Below, in pieces: positions 10,766 to 22,100 of a stretch of DNA of 36,297 nucleotides. A program made the position numbers and the translations under genes. The notes under the pieces are model-generated. The model worked only from the letters and a program-made list of their open reading frames with translations. It did not search any database and was not told the DNA's origin. Every line of letters begins with the position of its first letter. Position 1 is the first letter of the stretch. The stretch is taken from positions 1-36,297 of the forward strand of contig JBNGIS010011554.1 in the NCBI GenBank assembly GCA_049999725.1, given 5' to 3'. This DNA comes from Haplomitrium mnioides (Eukaryota; Marchantiophyta; Haplomitriopsida; Calobryales).

Positions 10766-13075
10766 ATGAGAAGAAAACGCAGCTAGATTTAGTTTTTTGG
10801 TGTTTACCGTTTGGGATCTGGGTGAGAGATCATACTAAACAGACCTCAGTCTCAGAATGGTTACTACTCTTGTAACAATACTCTATCAGCTCCTCGGTAG
10901 TAAGGTTAGAGGTTCAAACCAATTCTGGGTAATTGCTAATCAGTTAGAGGACTGTTCTGCTCCTCCTCGCCTCGCCTCACCTCAAGGGAACACTGGAATG
11001 TAATGATTCATCCAACAACAAAAGGGTTTTCTACAGCATAATTGTTAGTCGATGAAAATTACTCCTCATTCCCTGCACCTAATTGCCCATGGACAGTCTT
11101 TGGCTTCTCCTCGATCAGATTATTCATCATTTGCGTGCATGTTAGTCTGGTTTTTCCTTCTGGTTTTTCCTTCGTGCATGCATAGTTCCAGCCCTTCCAT
11201 CTTGTGCACAATAGTATTCTCTTCAGAACTACGATCCCATCACTGCAGACTTGCTCATAGCTCTACTGCGCTTTTGAAATTAGCTATGTTGCACTAGCTA
11301 TTGTGGCTTCAAAGTGCTGTGGGCAAAGGGGACACTCTGAATTTGTCAGTTAGGTATGCATCACGTCCGGGAAGCAGTTTGAACCTCAGAACCCGCAGTT
11401 CTTGACAATTTTCTTCAACAACCACTGATTTCGCAACTTTCGATCGCGATGCGATCGATCTGGCCTTTGCTGTCGGACAATCGTGGATTTGGACTACCTA
11501 TTGATCACCTTTCCATGGATGATGGGATTAATTTTTAAGATGCTGGTTATGGTGTTTTCCACCGAAAGTCCTGGAGATCCAGTTCAGGAATCGTTCACCG
11601 GGTGAGTTGCATTCTCGAATTTGTGTTGATTTTGGTGACCTGAAAGTTCTCCCCAATCCACATTCTCACACTTCACGAAGGCCATCTGACATGCCCAAGA
11701 GTTTCGGCTCAAACTCTGCAATCAAACATTCGGAAATATCCAGTAGCACGTCCAAGAACAAGTCTTCACCTCCTTTCATGCTCCTCCAGCCTTCAGTCAG
11801 CTGGCATCCTCACCACCTGCGTGTCTTTACATGGCAACAAAATCTCTGCTCATGGAGATTATTGCTGCCGTCAGCCCTCAAAAAGACTATCCTCGCAACA
11901 ACACAGCAGATCTATACAGATCAAACGCAGATTGTACCGAACACAACGAGGTACAAGTGCACAAATAACGGAAGGGTCTCACAGGAAGGACTTAGCTCTG
12001 AAGGACTTAGCTCTGAAGGACTTAGCTCTCACAACTAGAGCGGGGGTCTGCGACAGAATTTTTGAGAGGTGAAATCCCAGATAGAGTGCCCATTCTTCGA
12101 AGTTCCCTGTATATACCGAGAATCTTCTCCCTGCAAAAAATTTAGCAGAGCGGGAAAACGAAAAGGGGTAGAGAATTTGAGAAAGGCCAATCGTGGACGA
12201 GAACTGACATCCGGTACAACCTGTAACGCTTTGTAGCGGCACAGCACGCTCAAAGGTAGGCTACAAGTGGAGCGTACAATAGAGAAAACGAAAAGCTCAT
12301 TGACCATGCTGCTTCCAGGAAAGGAAGAAGAAAATAATTACTTAGTGCGCAAATTCGAAGAAAACCTGGCCATATCTTGACGCAGATCTCAAGATTTGAA
12401 CGAAAGTAGGGTAAAACTGTGTGCAGCGTGGGAGAGGGGAAATGTGGCTTGTGGATGACTTCACCTGCCAGTTCGAGGGAGATTTGACGGCGTTTTCTTC
12501 CAAAAATCACCTCAAATGCAGCAAACTTGTTCACTCGTTCGTTTGATATGAATCTTGTTGCAATAACCGATTCCAGACACACAAATGTTGGTGAAGTTGA
12601 TCCAATAATGGTGAAACGGAAACGCTTCTTCGCTAAGCATGTATTGCAGTTATAATTTTTAGACGCGAACACATTGTTTTGAGGCACGCAATTCACAGCA
12701 TTGTTTCATTACGTCATATTTCCGCAAGCTAAATCTGCAAGAGCGCCTTTTCTCAGTCCAGTCCATTAGTATTTGAAAGGAATGCCCATCAAGAACCTTG
12801 GCATCTTTCAGAGACATACGAGTGAGGTATTGCTCCGTTAAAAAAAATTGCTCCTATGAAGATTGGGGTGACGATCAGAGAATGTGTTAAAGGCCTATGG
12901 CTTTTCCATAATCTTTCCTACTATTACTGTATGTATTTTGGAGTTTAGCAATTGCAGCCCAGTGAGCATAGCGAGACAAGATTTGAAAGAACATGTTTCA
13001 ATGGAGCATAAAACAAGTTTGCATACATCATAAGAAGCAAAATAGTATTGAGTGCACCTACGAAGCAAAATTGCA
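10766..13075. other. Gene-poor interval of 2.3 kb
   Basis: No gene is supported. Frames at 11607-12038 (plus) and 12250-12696 (minus) reach about 145 codons but have no domain, no low-complexity bias and no exon partner. Small structures inside are a Pol III B-box-like GGTTCAAACC at 10911-10920, a 13-bp direct repeat CTGGTTTTTCCTT near 11147-11172, and a 15-bp triplicate at 11985-12029. Confidence 0.5.
11985..12029. repeat. Three perfect copies of a 15-bp unit
   Basis: GAAGGACTTAGCTCT is repeated three times without mismatch. It has no clear link to a gene and is probably a slippage minisatellite seed. Confidence 0.95.
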
Positions 13076-14177
13076 CTAAGGATCAAAGGCTTCTGGTGGG
13101 GGTGGTACCAGGTTGATCCCTCGACTGTCCAGGACATGAAGCAGGACAAGATAGCCAACACCCAGAAGGATTGAAACGGCACCTGTTATGATTGCAGTTA
13201 CTTTCTCCTTCGGCAATTTCGCTGCAATCACTGAAAGGAAAAAATACCAGTTTTGTTGAGTGAATGCACAGCCATCCAACCTACACGGAGTTGTGAGGTT
13301 TGTCACATTATACATATTTTATGAAAGATATGTACCCCGCCACTCGAGTAGGGTATACAAATTGCGTCAGTTTGTACCAGCAGGCATGTAGAAATCAATA
13401 CACGGCCAGATAGCACAAGATCTTAATCTTGTGCTAAAGTTCAACTTACCATAGCGAGAAATTGAACGGCTCCCATTCACATGGCCAGGTCGAGCCTCCA
13501 GCAGGGGGTTCTGAATAATCTCAAGATTGTTCTCAGCATAACATGACTATCTCAGCACCAATTCATAGCGATCACAATGACCAATTTTCCATGCAAGAAG
13601 TATTCAGAGTGGCATTCAGACATCTCGCATGATCACGACGGTCGTTAGGAAGGATATGTAGGGGCTAAGCAACTGGTTTCTTCTGAGCATGTAGGGTAGG
13701 AGAGCATATTAGAATCATCGGAACACTCATAGGAAATGTTTGCAGTCCAGATGGCAGAGCGACTGATACAGGAATCACTGATGACAACCAAGAGGGTTTC
13801 AACTGAAACAGAGAACAGCTGCAATTACTGAAAAGGTACAATGACTAAGGTTTTTCCTGTAGGAATCACTAGATGACAACAAAGAGAGTCTCAAACTGAA
13901 ACCGCAAGAAGCAACTATTGAGAACGCATACGGTACCATTCGCATTGAATTGTGCTTCAGAAACGTCGGGATTGTCCTACATTGTCGGCAATTTATTCCA
14001 CGAGTAAGTCTACTATCAAGACGCACCAACTCCGCTCCGGCTAAGGCTCTTACTGTGTTCTTGCATACATTGCATGCCTACAAAGCAACTAACAGCGTCA
14101 ACAAACCATTTACGCTCTTTAAGAATCGCACAGAAAATTGGGACGTAAAATGCATTCAGACCACTTACGAAGGCCAT
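13076..14177 (-). CDS. Small single-pass membrane protein, plant-conserved type
   Basis: Proposed 74-aa protein from three exons: 14177-14169 (ATG GCC TTC only), 13510-13450, 13230-13076. The last exon is well supported: LPKEKVTAIITG, one transmembrane helix (about residues 35-56) and the C-terminal tail SRGINLVPPPPEAFDP. I believe similar tails occur in small uncharacterised plant membrane proteins, but I cannot name the family or its organelle. The middle exon adds NPLLEARPGHVNGSRSIS, joined in phase across a GTAAGT intron. All candidate acceptors for that exon are in phase 0, with an in-frame TAG just upstream, so exon 1 must end in phase 0. The 9-nt ATG exon before a strong GTAAGT at 14168 fits this. 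A longer ATG-containing stretch at 14503-14566 (minus) before a GTGAGT ends in phase 1 and does not fit. The first exon is therefore less sure than the rest. Confidence 0.62.
13411..13436. repeat. Perfect palindrome, 11-bp arms and 4-nt loop
   Basis: TAGCACAAGAT and its exact reverse complement ATCTTGTGCTA are separated by CTTA. It lies in the second intron of the small membrane-protein gene, about 14 nt from the donor. In RNA it would form a stable short hairpin. There is no T run, so it is not a Pol III or Rho-independent style terminator. It could be a remnant of a small foldback element. Confidence 0.9.
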
Positions 14178-15267
14178 GGCTGTCTGACTCAAGAGCTGCT
14201 AACGAGTAGCTTGGCGAGGTTTCAATGTTCCCGTCGATATCAGATCCGCAGAAACCCAAGTCAGGTACTTGAGAGTACCTAGTACCGGTGCATCATGGAC
14301 TAGTATCAAATTACATAAAGACGCCTAGGGCTGAAAGTCAGGTTTCAGGAAACAAGTTCGGGCACTGAAGCTAACGATAAGCTACTTCTTGAATTCACCA
14401 AGGGTCACACGAAGTTAACAATCCAGTATTTCATAACACAATCGACCACATGATGGAGTGAACAGTTGAGTACGAGGGAGGGAAAGCTGTGCGAAACTCA
14501 CCAACAGCATGATTCGCGTTCTCAGATTCCCAAGCATGATCTGCTTTCTCATACTCCAGCGTCATCTAGATTATAGGATCTTTAAAAGCATTTCGCAACC
14601 CTCTCCTCTGATGCTATACACGTGTCGTTTCCCTCCCCTGAAGCTTTACAGTGGTAATATAAATGTGGAAGTCACTTTTTGGCAGTAAGTTACCGTACCA
14701 GTCAGTACCGGCCAATTGTCGTCGGCAGCCGGTGATAATCTTGGTCTCTTGTTGTACTAGGAAGACGACGTGGCGACCACGTCGGCAAGTGTACCGGCAG
14801 CAGCAGCACGGGCAGTACCGACATGGCAAGTATTACAGACTCGGTAATCAAGTCGTTCTTTAATTCAAATATCCCCACTCTCTTAAATGATCGGAGGCAA
14901 AGGTACCGTCGCCGTCGTCGGTACTCCGTTGCTCTTCTGAGTAGTTAGGCACAGACAAGGGTGGATTGGGAAATGTGCGTGGGGCCGTTAGCCAGCTAGC
15001 TTTCTGCGATCTCTGGGCAGGTACGGCTAGGCGATGGCTGGAGCCATGCTGCATGAAACGAGCAAATACTACTGTGCCCATGAGTACTTTTCACTGTGAC
15101 CAAAAGAGCAGTGCGTTCTTTTTGAAATTGAGCTCAGGTTCTGGATCTGTTTGCCCGCCTTTGGACTTTTTTTGACATTGAATTATGGACGATACTATAG
15201 AAAAAGAGACGAGGTTACATCGTGGTAGGGCTCTCATGACTGTCGTTTAGTAGCTTCCAAAGCAGCA
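14178..15267. other. Divergent intergenic region with G-box palindrome
   Basis: This 1.1-kb region lies between the minus-strand small membrane-protein gene and the plus-strand Sec14 gene and may carry both promoters. It has GTACCG/CGGTAC-rich patches at 14690-14930. An inverted repeat, CGACGTGG-CGA-CCACGTCG at 14766-14784, contains ACGTGG cores like bZIP (ABRE/G-box) sites. No gene frame is supported. Confidence 0.45.
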
Positions 15268-18200
15268 ATGAAAGAAGCCAGCGCGGATTTGGTCCGTAGC
15301 ATGAGAGAAAGAGTGCTGCTGTTGGTGCAAAAAGATGGACCTCTCTCTAAGAAACAGGCTAGTACGCAGTCCTCGTGAATTTCCATGCGGTCGGTCGTTG
15401 ATTGGCTTCGTCTGTATTTGAAAGATGGAGGAAAGCGGATTGAAAATGCATGAACAGAAGCCTTTCGCAGCAGGAGTCACAGCGCGATATATTTTGTCGG
15501 GAAATAGATCCCGTCGAAGAGAATTTGTTCCCCAGAATACTCTTGCGAAGATAGAACTAACCCTTCCTTATGTTTGATTGTCGTAATGAATGTAAATGTA
15601 GCTCGTCTATTGTGACGAAGGATGCGTCGACCGCTGTTTACGAGCTCGTGGTTACGACGTACGAAAGGCAGCAAAGCTTCTAAAATCCACTCTCGCCTGG
15701 CGGGAGAATTTGGACGTCGGTACTGCGTTTAATCTCGCATCTGATATTTTTACGTATCGTCATGATCTTGAAATTGTCTAGAGTGGATTGGCTCAATTTT
15801 TAAGCGTCTTAGATTGCTGGCATACGTACTTGTGTTCCTAGGATACTTGATAGCAGACGAATTCCCTGCCGAGTTAGCCGCAGGTGTTGCATATGTTGCC
15901 GGGCACGACGACTACGGTCGACCAGTCATGGTATTCTATCTGACTTCGCTTCCACGAATTGTAGTCTCATATTCCACGACTTGTAGAAGGAACGCAGCTA
16001 GTGGACATGGAAACAAAACCGCCAAAACGATATGTGCTTTTTCTACCCCATGGAATCAGATGGTTATATGATATGTGAGGCACTACTTGGCACGCCTAAT
16101 CGACGTGTGATGCGTTTGGGAAGCTGATGCCACTGACTTTACATCCCTCCATATATCTCCAGATTTCCAGTCGTGAAACTTCTTTGTGAATCACTCTGAT
16201 CCTTGTAATCAGAAATCATTTTGAAAGAGATCTTCGTTTCACTACTGGTAAATCCCTTAAAAGATCTGAAGAACTTAGATTGACATCATTACTAACCTGC
16301 ACACATCACCGCATCTTTGTGCTAGGGTGGAAGATGTACCCGAAAGTGGTAGTTCGTTCTCTCGAGAACGATGAAACGAATACGTGTTCTGGTCTAATTT
16401 TGTCATGCTAATAGTTGTCGTTTCTTTTCATGATGCAGATAGTGAGAAAGAAAACTCATTATTTTATCTCGTGGTCTCAGAAAAAGTAAGCACATCGCTT
16501 TGTCGCTTCTTGTTCATACGGATTTATTCATCTTTACAGTACATTTAGAATCAAAATCCTTCTCTTGCTTGTTCGGTCACTGGGACGTAACACTTTCTAC
16601 TTTTTTGACACAATACGGGAATTTGACTTTCATTTTGTTCTTTGGTCCTGCACGTAAGCCGTAGAGCTGTGACGATGACATAAACATTCATTTAACTCAC
16701 TTATTGGATTCTGTTTAGGTATTTACGATATTTAGTGTTCACCATGGAAGTTGCTGTATCTTCCATGCCTCCTGGAGTTGATCAATGGGTCCTTATTCTC
16801 GACTTCGGTAAGACCTTATCGGCCATTATTCTGTTCCAACTCGTGCTTTCAAGGGAATACCACAGTTGTTGTCCAACAGCACCAATAAGGAAACATACTT
16901 TAGTTACTAGGATGGCCAGAAGAAAATAATTAACATGTCAAAAAGGTCACTCTCAATGTCACTCTCTTCTAACGTCAGTCCAAAGGGCAGGTGTTGATGC
17001 CGCTCAAGAAACTTAATAAAGTTAGATGTTGGTTTTCAGGATTCGATTAAGAGATTAGACGAAAATGTCCGTGCTGCAGAATAACCCTTACTAACCATTC
17101 ATGCCATTGACCGTTCCATCTTTAATGACTGATTCCCGAGACCATATGGTACTGACTTCAATATGCCGTTAGAATTTAGAATACAGTTTTTGGGGTGTGA
17201 ATTATGTTCTCGCCATACCGGTACGTTGCAACCAGGTAACTATACCGAGCTAATTAAGTGTTCACACTTGGCCTTAGCTTACAGCATGATTCTAATTTGT
17301 CTCTTTCTCTAACAGGTCACTCCAAGATGAACTCTCTCTCATTAAGTGCAATGTTGTCAACTTTGAAGATTCTCTCTGAGAATTACCCTGAAAGACTGGC
17401 CAAGGCTTTCATTCTCGATTCTCCAAACGTTCTGTACTATATCTGGAAGGTGATGCACTGGTTCTGGTGTGAGACATTGGTTAAGAGAGGTAGTTCTGGC
17501 TTGTTGTTAGGTTCCTAATGAATACCGGAACAACTAAAGCGAATTTATGCATGGGTTTCGAATAGGAAGCTTCAGATTCCGTAAATTTGTGTACAAACCT
17601 TCAATATTAGTAGTAGTTCATGTACTTTGTCCAGTAAGTAACTGAACCCTGAACCTGCAGGGCATTTGTCCGTTCATTGACCAAGCAACCAGGGCAAAGA
17701 TTAGCTTCATATCCTTAAAGGACTATGACTTGGTGGCTCAAGATGGTTCAGCTAAGGCATGCTCCAAATGTACAAATTTACTAGATGGGAGCTATCGAGA
17801 AGAGTCCACATCGACAAAATTAAGTTTTGTCCCGAGGTGGATGTTAGAATCAACTTCATTTGAATTACAGAGGCGTGACCCAAATGTGTGTGATGCGAAA
17901 TTGGTTTCGAAAGTGCACAGTCGTTCCTATTCATTTTCATCAGTAACTTCTACTTGCAAGTCCCCGGTTTTGACGGATAAGGAGTTCAGCAGCTTCAGAG
18001 CAGAAGCCAAGCAGAGGATTCCTCGACTAAACAATGGCCGTCACTTAAAATCCAGACTTGGAGAAAGTTTTGGTTCATTTTTCAGCACTTCAAAGAGATT
18101 TGAGTCGCAGACCTCAGGCTGTGAACGCAGGGAAAAGAATTCAGTTGGTTTCAGACCTTATTTGAAGTTTTACCGTGAATCATACAACGAGGATACGTAC

Positions 18201-18395
18201 AGATCGACAATGAAAACTCCTCTGGGTGGCCTGAAATCCATTACGTGCGCGATGGGGAAGAGTGAGAGGCCTTCTTCTTCGGAAACAATGACCTGCAACA
18301 AAACCAACCGCATAGAATTCATTTCCGTCTCCCACAGATGCCCAGAGGGCTGTCCTAAAATATGGAGCAGCCTGAATTCTGAATGTACCTCATGA
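15268..18395 (+). CDS. Sec14-like CRAL-TRIO lipid-transfer protein
   Basis: Phosphatidylinositol-transfer family protein binding lipids in a CRAL-TRIO pocket. Exons: 15268-15357, 15602-15719, 15842-15930, 16439-16485, 16719-16807, 17316-17449, 17661-18395; 433 aa. The N-terminal CRAL-TRIO-N part has GPLSKKQ then [17 protein letters not shown] and LAWRENL. The lipid-binding domain shows [24 protein letters not shown], split by an intron, then [46 protein letters not shown] and [14 protein letters not shown]. Intron 1 appears to use a GC donor (CAG|GCTAGT), the only choice that keeps phase and family spacing. The last exon runs on for about 220 residues with no domain I recognise, and the usual LPxEFGG end of the CRAL-TRIO fold is not seen, so the 3' structure may be wrong or the protein unusual. 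Confidence 0.85.
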
Positions 18396-19135
18396 AATGT
18401 CCAAGGAAAGAACCGTCGGGCAGCAATCCGCAAATGAGCTCGGGTGTACAAGTAGGGGAAGAAGAATCGCCCATCAACGGTGAAGGTGAGGGACCGACCA
18501 CCAAATTCTCCATCGTCACCTTGAAGTTCGTCAGCAACCACTTTGACGAAGTTACGTTCGTATATTTTATGCTGTTCGCACATTGCTATACACTGTACAT
18601 TTATAAAGTAAAGATCTAATCCTCCTGGTGGCTGTACAGGCAGAAGGAGGTGTTCGCTGACAGGAGGCAGGCATTGGAGAACAAAGAGATGGGTGTGTGT
18701 AAAGTCTGACCAATGTTTGGTCTGGGAAATGCAGTAAAGAAATGAAGTTGTATGGGATCACGTGTGTACAACTCCTGCCCCAAGATGTCCCAATCCGGGC
18801 CGGCGATATTATACAGGCGTCCCATACCCACCGTCGACATCCTCTGCCACGTGTGACGTGACGGCAGGTTCGGAGCAGTTAGCGGCGTTTTATATGCTCC
18901 AGGTGTCGAGTATTCTTAGCTCGAAGAGGACACGTGGCTTGCCCATCCGAGGCTCTTATGTCGAGCAAAATAGCGTAGTATAAGGGCCGAGGGGTAGGTG
19001 GCTTTTGATAAAAAAGAAACGCGAGAACGTTTAGTGAGAGAGTCGGTCTCTCGCGCGCGAAAGGTAAAGTGAGGAGGGCAAGGCAGTGGGGTAGGGATCG
19101 TTCGGCATCGTTCGCATAGGCATTGAAGGGGAAGG
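18396..19135. other. Sec14 3' flank and NTT promoter region
   Basis: Intergenic stretch between two plus-strand genes. A minus-strand ATG frame (18840-18616, 74 codons) begins 295 bp upstream of the NTT start and would be divergent from it. Another minus frame (18583-18170) overlaps the Sec14 tail. Neither shows a domain, so neither is called. The NTT 5' leader should lie near the right end. Confidence 0.5.
18848..18936. promoter_or_regulatory. Two G-box (CACGTG) elements upstream of NTT
   Basis: CACGTG occurs at 18848-18853 (followed by TGACG at 18854-18858, a TGA/bZIP-type core) and again at 18931-18936, 200-290 bp before the NTT start codon. G-boxes bind plant bZIP and bHLH factors and are common in light- or ABA-responsive promoters of plastid-protein genes. 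A TATAT lies between them at 18891-18895, so the transcription start is uncertain. The elements could also serve a divergent minus-strand transcript. Confidence 0.5.
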
Positions 19136-22100
19136 ATGCAGGCGATGCGTGCGCTAACCCCGGCCTCCACGCAGGCCTGGGTGAGGAACCCATGTAGTGC
19201 ACCGGATTCAAGTGTGCGTCACCGGGTGGTGGTTGGCTCTGCTGGGCGTTGTTCTGCAGGGGCGACTGTGTTTTACAAAAGGGAGTCGACACCAGCCACT
19301 GCTCTGAGCGATGCCGCTGCAGTGAACAGGCAGTTTTGGTCTGGGAAAGTCTTCAATCCTGTGCTTTCCCCCAACGGGTTAGGTTCCGGAGTGGGATTGA
19401 AATTACGAGCTCAAGCTGCCTCTACGGCTGCCAGTGGACCGCTACTTCCGGGTGAAACGAAAATTCCGAAAAAGATTTTTGGCGTTGACGCCATAACTTT
19501 GAAAAAAGTCATTCCTCTCGGACTCATGTTCTTCTGTATATTATTCAACTACACCATTCTCCGTGACACCAAGGACGTGCTGGTAGTCACTGCTAAGGGT
19601 AGCAGTGCAGAAATCATTCCATTTCTGAAGACATGGGTGAATCTTCCCATGGCTATCGGTTTCATGGTCATCTACACAAAGCTTTCCAATGTGCTGTCCA
19701 AAGAGGCTCTGTTTTACTCTTGCATCTTTCCGTTCATTGCCTTTTTTGGAGCTTTTGGATTTTTCATGTACCCTCTGGCGGATGTGCTCCATCCCACAGC
19801 TTTCGCAAATAACCTTCTCGAGACTTTGGGCCCGAAATTTATGGGACCTATCGCTATCATTCGCAACTGGACTTTTTGTTTGTTCTACGTTATGGCAGAG
19901 CTTTGGGGAAGTGTCGTCGTATCGGTCCTCTTTTGGGGGTTTGCGAATCAGGTGCTGTGGCAGCAAGCATTCCCTTCCTCTGATTTTTATCGCTTGTATT
20001 CTGTATCGCACCCTAGCAATGTTGAGACTCGAAATTTTTTTGCACTAACTTTAACAGAATAAATCATCAAGTGCGATGCATAATAAGTTCGAAAGGTAAT
20101 TTGGCTTTCGGTGTGGCATTGACCTCGAATATTCTTTTATTTTCCATGTTGAGTGGGTCCACAGATGTCCGACGCTGGAGGAGTCATCTGTGTGTTTCCT
20201 GGCTCGAGAATATTGTGTCTTTTACTGACCCCTGCACAAGGTGCATTCATTTAAATAATCTGACTTAGAATCTACTCGTCTGTTGCTAGTATCGGTCGTG
20301 CCTTTTCCAGAGTTTGCGACGGACTTCGCTTCAGCGATGAACTTGGGGAGAGAATAGTTTTCACCAGTGTTCGACGTGCTGTTTGGCTTATTCAAATATG
20401 TTTTTTTCTTGCCTACTGGTATTCATATCACCTTGAAAGCATGCCTGCAGGGCTGCTTCAACTCTAAGGCACCTTGCAATGTGAATGTAATAGAACCTCA
20501 GCCCTACGGATAATCCTTTTCGGGTCTCACTGTAAATACTCTCTGTAATGGGCTGTTAACCTCGGCAGCTAGTCTTAACTTGCGGATCCCCCTAGATCAG
20601 TTTGGTAAGTGTTCAGTGACGTCGTCAATTCCCTGAGGAAATATTCAGGGCTTGGTGGGATTATATCTATTGAGTTTTACCTTCTGACCACGTTGCTATG
20701 ATTATATTACCGGTGAGTCGATATTATGTTGCTGCAGCATTATATGGTATGGTGACTTGCACCTGACCAGAGCACGTGGCTGCTTTTTAGAGTCTGCACT
20801 GGGACCAGGGCTGTGAGTTTGTACCTTGAAGTCTCTGTAAAGAGTCAGAAAGGATACGCATTTCGATGTGTTAACGTCGTAGTGTAACCTTGCCTACTTA
20901 CTAACCTAGAGCTATTTGGTAATTTTTGTTGACTGATTTGTCCACTAATACCTGCATGGTGGGTGACAGATTACCACCGTAGATGAGGCAAAGCAGTTCT
21001 ACCCATTGTTTGGTCTGGGAGCCAATGTGGCTCTTATATTCTCAGGAAGGACTGTTAAGTACTTCTCGACAGTACGGGGCCAGTTGCCTCCAGGTGTTGA
21101 TGGGTGGGCCTATTCTTTAAGAGCGATGATGGGGTTGGTGGTAGGTTTGGGCCTTGTCATTACTGCTATATATTGGTGGGTGAACAAGTTTGTGCTCAAT
21201 GATCCTGCACTTCCCAAAGCTGAAGCACGCAAGAAGGTGGGCTATGTTTCCTTAGATGACAGCATTGGTTTATGTGATTGTTTTCATTTTCAATTGTAGC
21301 TTTTTCTTAGTTGCGTCAAATACTTGCCAGGTGGAGTTTCAGATGCATTTTTCTCGTTCTCCCTCTGCTAGAGTTTGGTCTGACATTGTCATGGTTGGTC
21401 TACAGAAAGCTAAACCTAAGTTGGGAATGGTGGAGAGTGCAAAATTCTTGTTAAAGTCTCGGTATGTCCGAGACTTGGCCACCCTAGTGGTAGCCTACGG
21501 TATAAGTATCAACCTTGTGGAAGTGACCTGGAAATCTAAGCTTAAAGCACAGGTAAATGATCAGTTGCATGGTGTTCATTGTTCCTAATGTTTTTGATGT
21601 ATGGTGTTCATTGTTCCCTTCTTGGTGCCTGGGAAGGTACTGTTGTTGCTGACAAGTGTTTTGAGTATTGCAGTTTCCGGGTCCAAACGAGTATTCATCA
21701 TTTATGGGCGACTTCTCCACTTACACAGGCATTGTCACATTCAGCATGATGTTGCTCAGTCGTGTCATTTTCAGAAAGTACGGCTGGGGAGTTGCCGCAG
21801 CGATCACACCCACAGTATTACTTGTGACTGGAGTGGCATTTTTTGCGCTGGTGCTTTTCAGCACGCCTTTAACACCTGCCCTTGCCGGGGTGGGCCTAAC
21901 TCCACTTCTGGCCGCTGTGTATATTGGGGCTGCTCAGAATATCTTCAGCAAGAGTGCAAAATATAGTTTGTTTGACCCTTGCAAAGAGATGGCATATATT
22001 CCTTTGGATGAAGACACCAAAGTACGCTTCTGTGACTTGAAACATTTACTTTCTCTCCAGTCTGTTGTTCTATGTTTGTCTACTCACACAATGATCTGAC

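Noticed and set aside
11607-12038. 143-codon plus-strand frame
   Set aside because: It starts at a non-ATG codon, has no recognisable domain, and its end is made of the 15-bp triplicate.
12250-12696. 148-codon minus-strand frame
   Set aside because: No motif, signal peptide or exon partner; length is within chance for this amount of non-coding DNA.
14503-14566. Alternative first exon for the small membrane-protein gene (MTLEYEK then GTGAGT)
   Set aside because: It ends in phase 1, while every usable acceptor for the next exon is in phase 0.
18170-18583. 137-codon minus-strand frame containing a GEFGG stretch
   Set aside because: The EFGG resembles a Sec14 motif but is on the strand opposite the Sec14 gene, and the rest does not match that family; most likely antisense chance.
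19541-20011. 156-codon minus-strand frame within NTT exon 1
   Set aside because: It is a frame shadow of the strongly supported NTT coding exon.
21569-21617. 17-bp direct repeat (ATGGTGTTCATTGTTCC) in NTT intron 3
   Set aside because: Two copies 32 bp apart in a short intron; a simple local duplication with no further sign of function.
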